Assembly (NCBI RefSeq): GCF_021155775.2 | Contig: NC_060235.2 | Coordinates: 16,455,193-16,519,192, forward strand | Direction of reading: 5' to 3' | Length of the DNA stretch: 64,000 nucleotides | DNA from: Neodiprion pinetum | Lineage: Eukaryota; Arthropoda; Insecta; Hymenoptera; Diprionidae | Shown here: piece by piece, positions 61,959 to 64,000 of the stretch | Numbering within the stretch: the first letter of the stretch is position 1 | How the letters are laid out: every line of letters starts with the position of its first letter | Notes under the pieces: model-generated | The model's input: only the letters and a program-made list of their open reading frames with translations | Told to the model about the DNA's origin: nothing | Database searches by the model: none | Program-made: the position numbers and the translations under genes

Positions 61959-62461
61959 GTGCTTAAGTCTCTTGATAGAAATCTACGAGGCTGAAGTTAG
62001 TAATGTTAAATTATAGAAACCTTGAAACAAAAATCACTATTTTCCACCTTTAGAAAACCTGAAGAAGTTTAATTTACTAAATCTAAGTTTGTTGATGCTG
62101 TATTATGTAACAGCTTACTAAATTTCAAGTAATCCTAAAGTCGCAAAATAACAACTTCTGCCAACGATGCATCGTTAGAATAACGTTACAAACTTCATCC
62201 ATCCTGATAAAAATCTACCCATTCTTTTTCTTCTTCTTCTACTTCTTCTTATACATGCATAATTGACGAGGCGTGATTGAACAAATTAATTACCTCGTCT
62301 CGCCCCTGATCCTGCAGGCGAAAACATCACAGAAGGAATGCAGTAGAGTAACGGCGCATGTAGTGCTGCAGTATTATTATTACAGCAGCCCGCATGCGAT
62401 AGGGTGGGTGTGCACCTTAAAAGATGGTTATTTTCGTTTACATCGTGCGGTAGGTTGCGCC

Positions 62462-62769
62462 CATAGACTTATAAAGATAGACTGAGCGCTCCTATAAGAG
62501 GCACTGACAATTACATATAAAGGACAGAGATATACCGGGAGTACTGCTCTCTCTTTTCAATCGGCGTCATGGTGGGAGACAACGGAGCAGTGGAAGTGGA
62601 ACAGCTATAGATATAAGTGCATAATTTCGCTTCATTGTCCTCTACCGCCTCGATCCCCGCTACAAATATCATCAGAGAGAGAAAGGAGTACTCCCGGCAT
62701 ATTTCTGTCCTTTAAATGTTTGCTTCATGCGGCTCATAAGAGCGCTCAGTCTATCTTTATAACTCTATG
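62462..62769. mobile_element. 308-bp MITE with perfect 8-bp duplication
   Basis: Flanked by GTTGCGCC on both sides (62454-62461 and 62770-62777; the preceding or overlapping G makes a 9-bp reading possible). Arms of about 115 bp begin CATAGACTTATAAAGA or CATAGAGTTATAAAGA and continue through GACTGAGCGCTC, AAAGGACAGA and CCGGGAGTACT. Non-autonomous; 8 bp suggests hAT or a relative. Confidence 0.85.
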
Positions 62770-62821
62770 GTTGCGCCGCGGCCCAGAAAGACATTCTCTC
62801 TCTGCTCTCCTTTTTACCTTC

Positions 62822-63065
62822 CGTCCCTCATCTCGTCTCATCTCGTCTCATTTCCTCTCATCTCATGACATCTCTCCTCTCCTCTCCTCGCTTCTCTACC
62901 TTCGTGTGCAGGCTCGTAAATCAAACAGCGTCATTGCTGTTTATTTTCTTTCGGGTTTAGTCTAGATGCGGTGTTAACAAATTTCCTTCCTTTCTTCTTC
63001 CTCCCTTTCTTCTTCCTCCCTTGTTTCCTTTCTTCTTCCTTTCTTCCTTACTTTCTTTTCTCTTT
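62822..63065. repeat. CTCATCT and CTTCTTCC low-complexity tract
   Basis: Pyrimidine-rich imperfect repeats: CTCATCTCGT-type units near 62,827-62,890 and TTCTTCCTCCC-type units at 62,985-63,065. Strongly strand-asymmetric; open frames here are artefacts. Confidence 0.85.
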
Positions 63066-64000
63066 AGAAGCTACAAATAACAAACGAACGCCTTGCAGGA
63101 GTGTGATTGAGAACATCCATTTGGACATACAGACAGATAGACGTCAACGAAAACGAATAAAGAAGGCGACGAAGAAAAAGATAACGGAATTTATAATGAA
63201 GAAAGTAGACTAAATCTATACCTGCATGACTACTAATGGTTTAAACACGTATTCGTATTCAGATAGCCGATCGTTGATTTTCATCTAGATCGGGAATTCC
63301 CACGGTGATTGCTTTTCTTCCCCACCTTTTCACAGATAAATATATGTTCGGTAAATCCCCGAATGATGACGGGCGATTTTTAATCTCATTCGAAATGCGT
63401 AAGCGGTAATTGCTTAATGTATAATAAAAAATTGTTGCCGATTTGAGGAGAATGAAATAACGCTATACCATTAAGAGAAGAAGTCGGGAGGAGAAGTTGT
63501 GGTGAATTAATCGTTATTTCTGCTTAGTAGATTAAAACTTTTGTTATTATCTTGTGTCAATTAAACACGCACATTTATTTATTTTATTTTATTAAACATA
63601 CACTAACATAGCCCTGAATGTATTACTTAATGCACTAGCGAGACAACATAAGTAAATCAATCAAAAATTCATATTACAAAGTAAATCAATACACGTTTCT
63701 AAAGTATCTAATTAGTTCTGAGCATTTAACAAATTAAGCATATCAATAACTTAGATAATTTTTAAAATTATAAAAATCGCACCAAGCATTTTATTTATAT
63801 GTAAAACATAGTTTGTAAGTAATAATTCATAACCTTTACCAATTCTACAAACTGGTAACTGTGTTTTACCTTGGCAGGGTTCGCTTTGTCTTTGTAACCA
63901 AGTACTCTTCTGGGTAAATAAATAAAGAAACAAAGTCAAGTACATCAATATTAATGTTAAAATATACCAAACTTCTATTTTTATTAATTACTAAATTATC
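63066..64000. other. Unassigned AT-rich DNA to window end
   Basis: No exon, transposon end or RNA gene could be supported on either strand. Confidence 0.4.

Noticed and set aside
63751..63948. Minus-strand frame of 65 codons as a retrotransposon remnant
   Set aside because: No reverse transcriptase or other motif could be seen.
1..64000. tRNA, rRNA or other structured RNA genes
   Set aside because: I looked for B-box-like GGTTCGA and related patterns and found only isolated partial matches without a foldable partner.

Overview
This is a eukaryotic, insect-type genomic window: spliced genes with GT-AG introns, AT-rich intergenic DNA, microsatellites and many DNA transposons. The protein-coding genes (DDX23/Prp28 helicase, mitochondrial ALDH4A1, Boule, a paraxis/scleraxis-type bHLH and Atrophin) read like hymenopteran or other holometabolous insect orthologues. 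The exact lineage cannot be fixed from sequence alone. There is no sign of bacterial organisation.

Layout. 1-1.8 kb (+): 3' half of the spliceosomal DEAD-box helicase DDX23, cut by the window edge. 2.9-6.6 kb (+): complete seven-exon ALDH4A1 (delta-1-pyrroline-5-carboxylate dehydrogenase). 8.1-13 kb: a small palindromic insertion sitting on the start codon of an orphan exon, then a decayed THAP/P-element-like transposase gene on the minus strand carrying its own piggyBac-type (TTAA) MITE. 13-21 kb: AT-rich repeats, a Z-DNA-prone microsatellite and two foldback elements. 21.3-26.2 kb (-): boule, with an unusually large Gln/His/Pro-rich C-terminal exon. 28.9-30.4 kb (-): a compact three-exon bHLH gene of the TCF15/scleraxis group. 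32.1-38.7 kb (-): Atrophin (Grunge/RERE family), seven coding exons, 1,478 residues. 41.6 kb (+): signal-peptide exon of a secreted or membrane protein whose remaining exons were not found.

44-63 kb is a transposon-rich tract, probably inside the first intron of that secreted-protein gene. It holds at least eight inverted-repeat elements, several with exact target-site duplications that I could read: a 5.8-kb Mutator-like element (9-bp TSD) with a 142-143-bp subterminal tandem array; nested in it a 1.09-kb TTAA element with a fragment of a DDE-type transposase, whose empty site is preserved in the other arm; a 3.7-kb element with ~1.28-kb, nearly identical inverted arms around one ORF; a MADF-domain element; and several MITEs.

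The best candidate for an undescribed system is the 3.7-kb element (57,033-60,758). Its only cargo is the C-terminal part of a protein with a D-x-D / TGCDTTS core, which I infer to be a possible PIN/FEN-like nuclease half, followed by a CXC-like cysteine cluster and an acidic tail. It has no recognisable transposase. All splice joins were derived by eye from reading frame, GT/AG signals and family knowledge; none was tested against transcripts.
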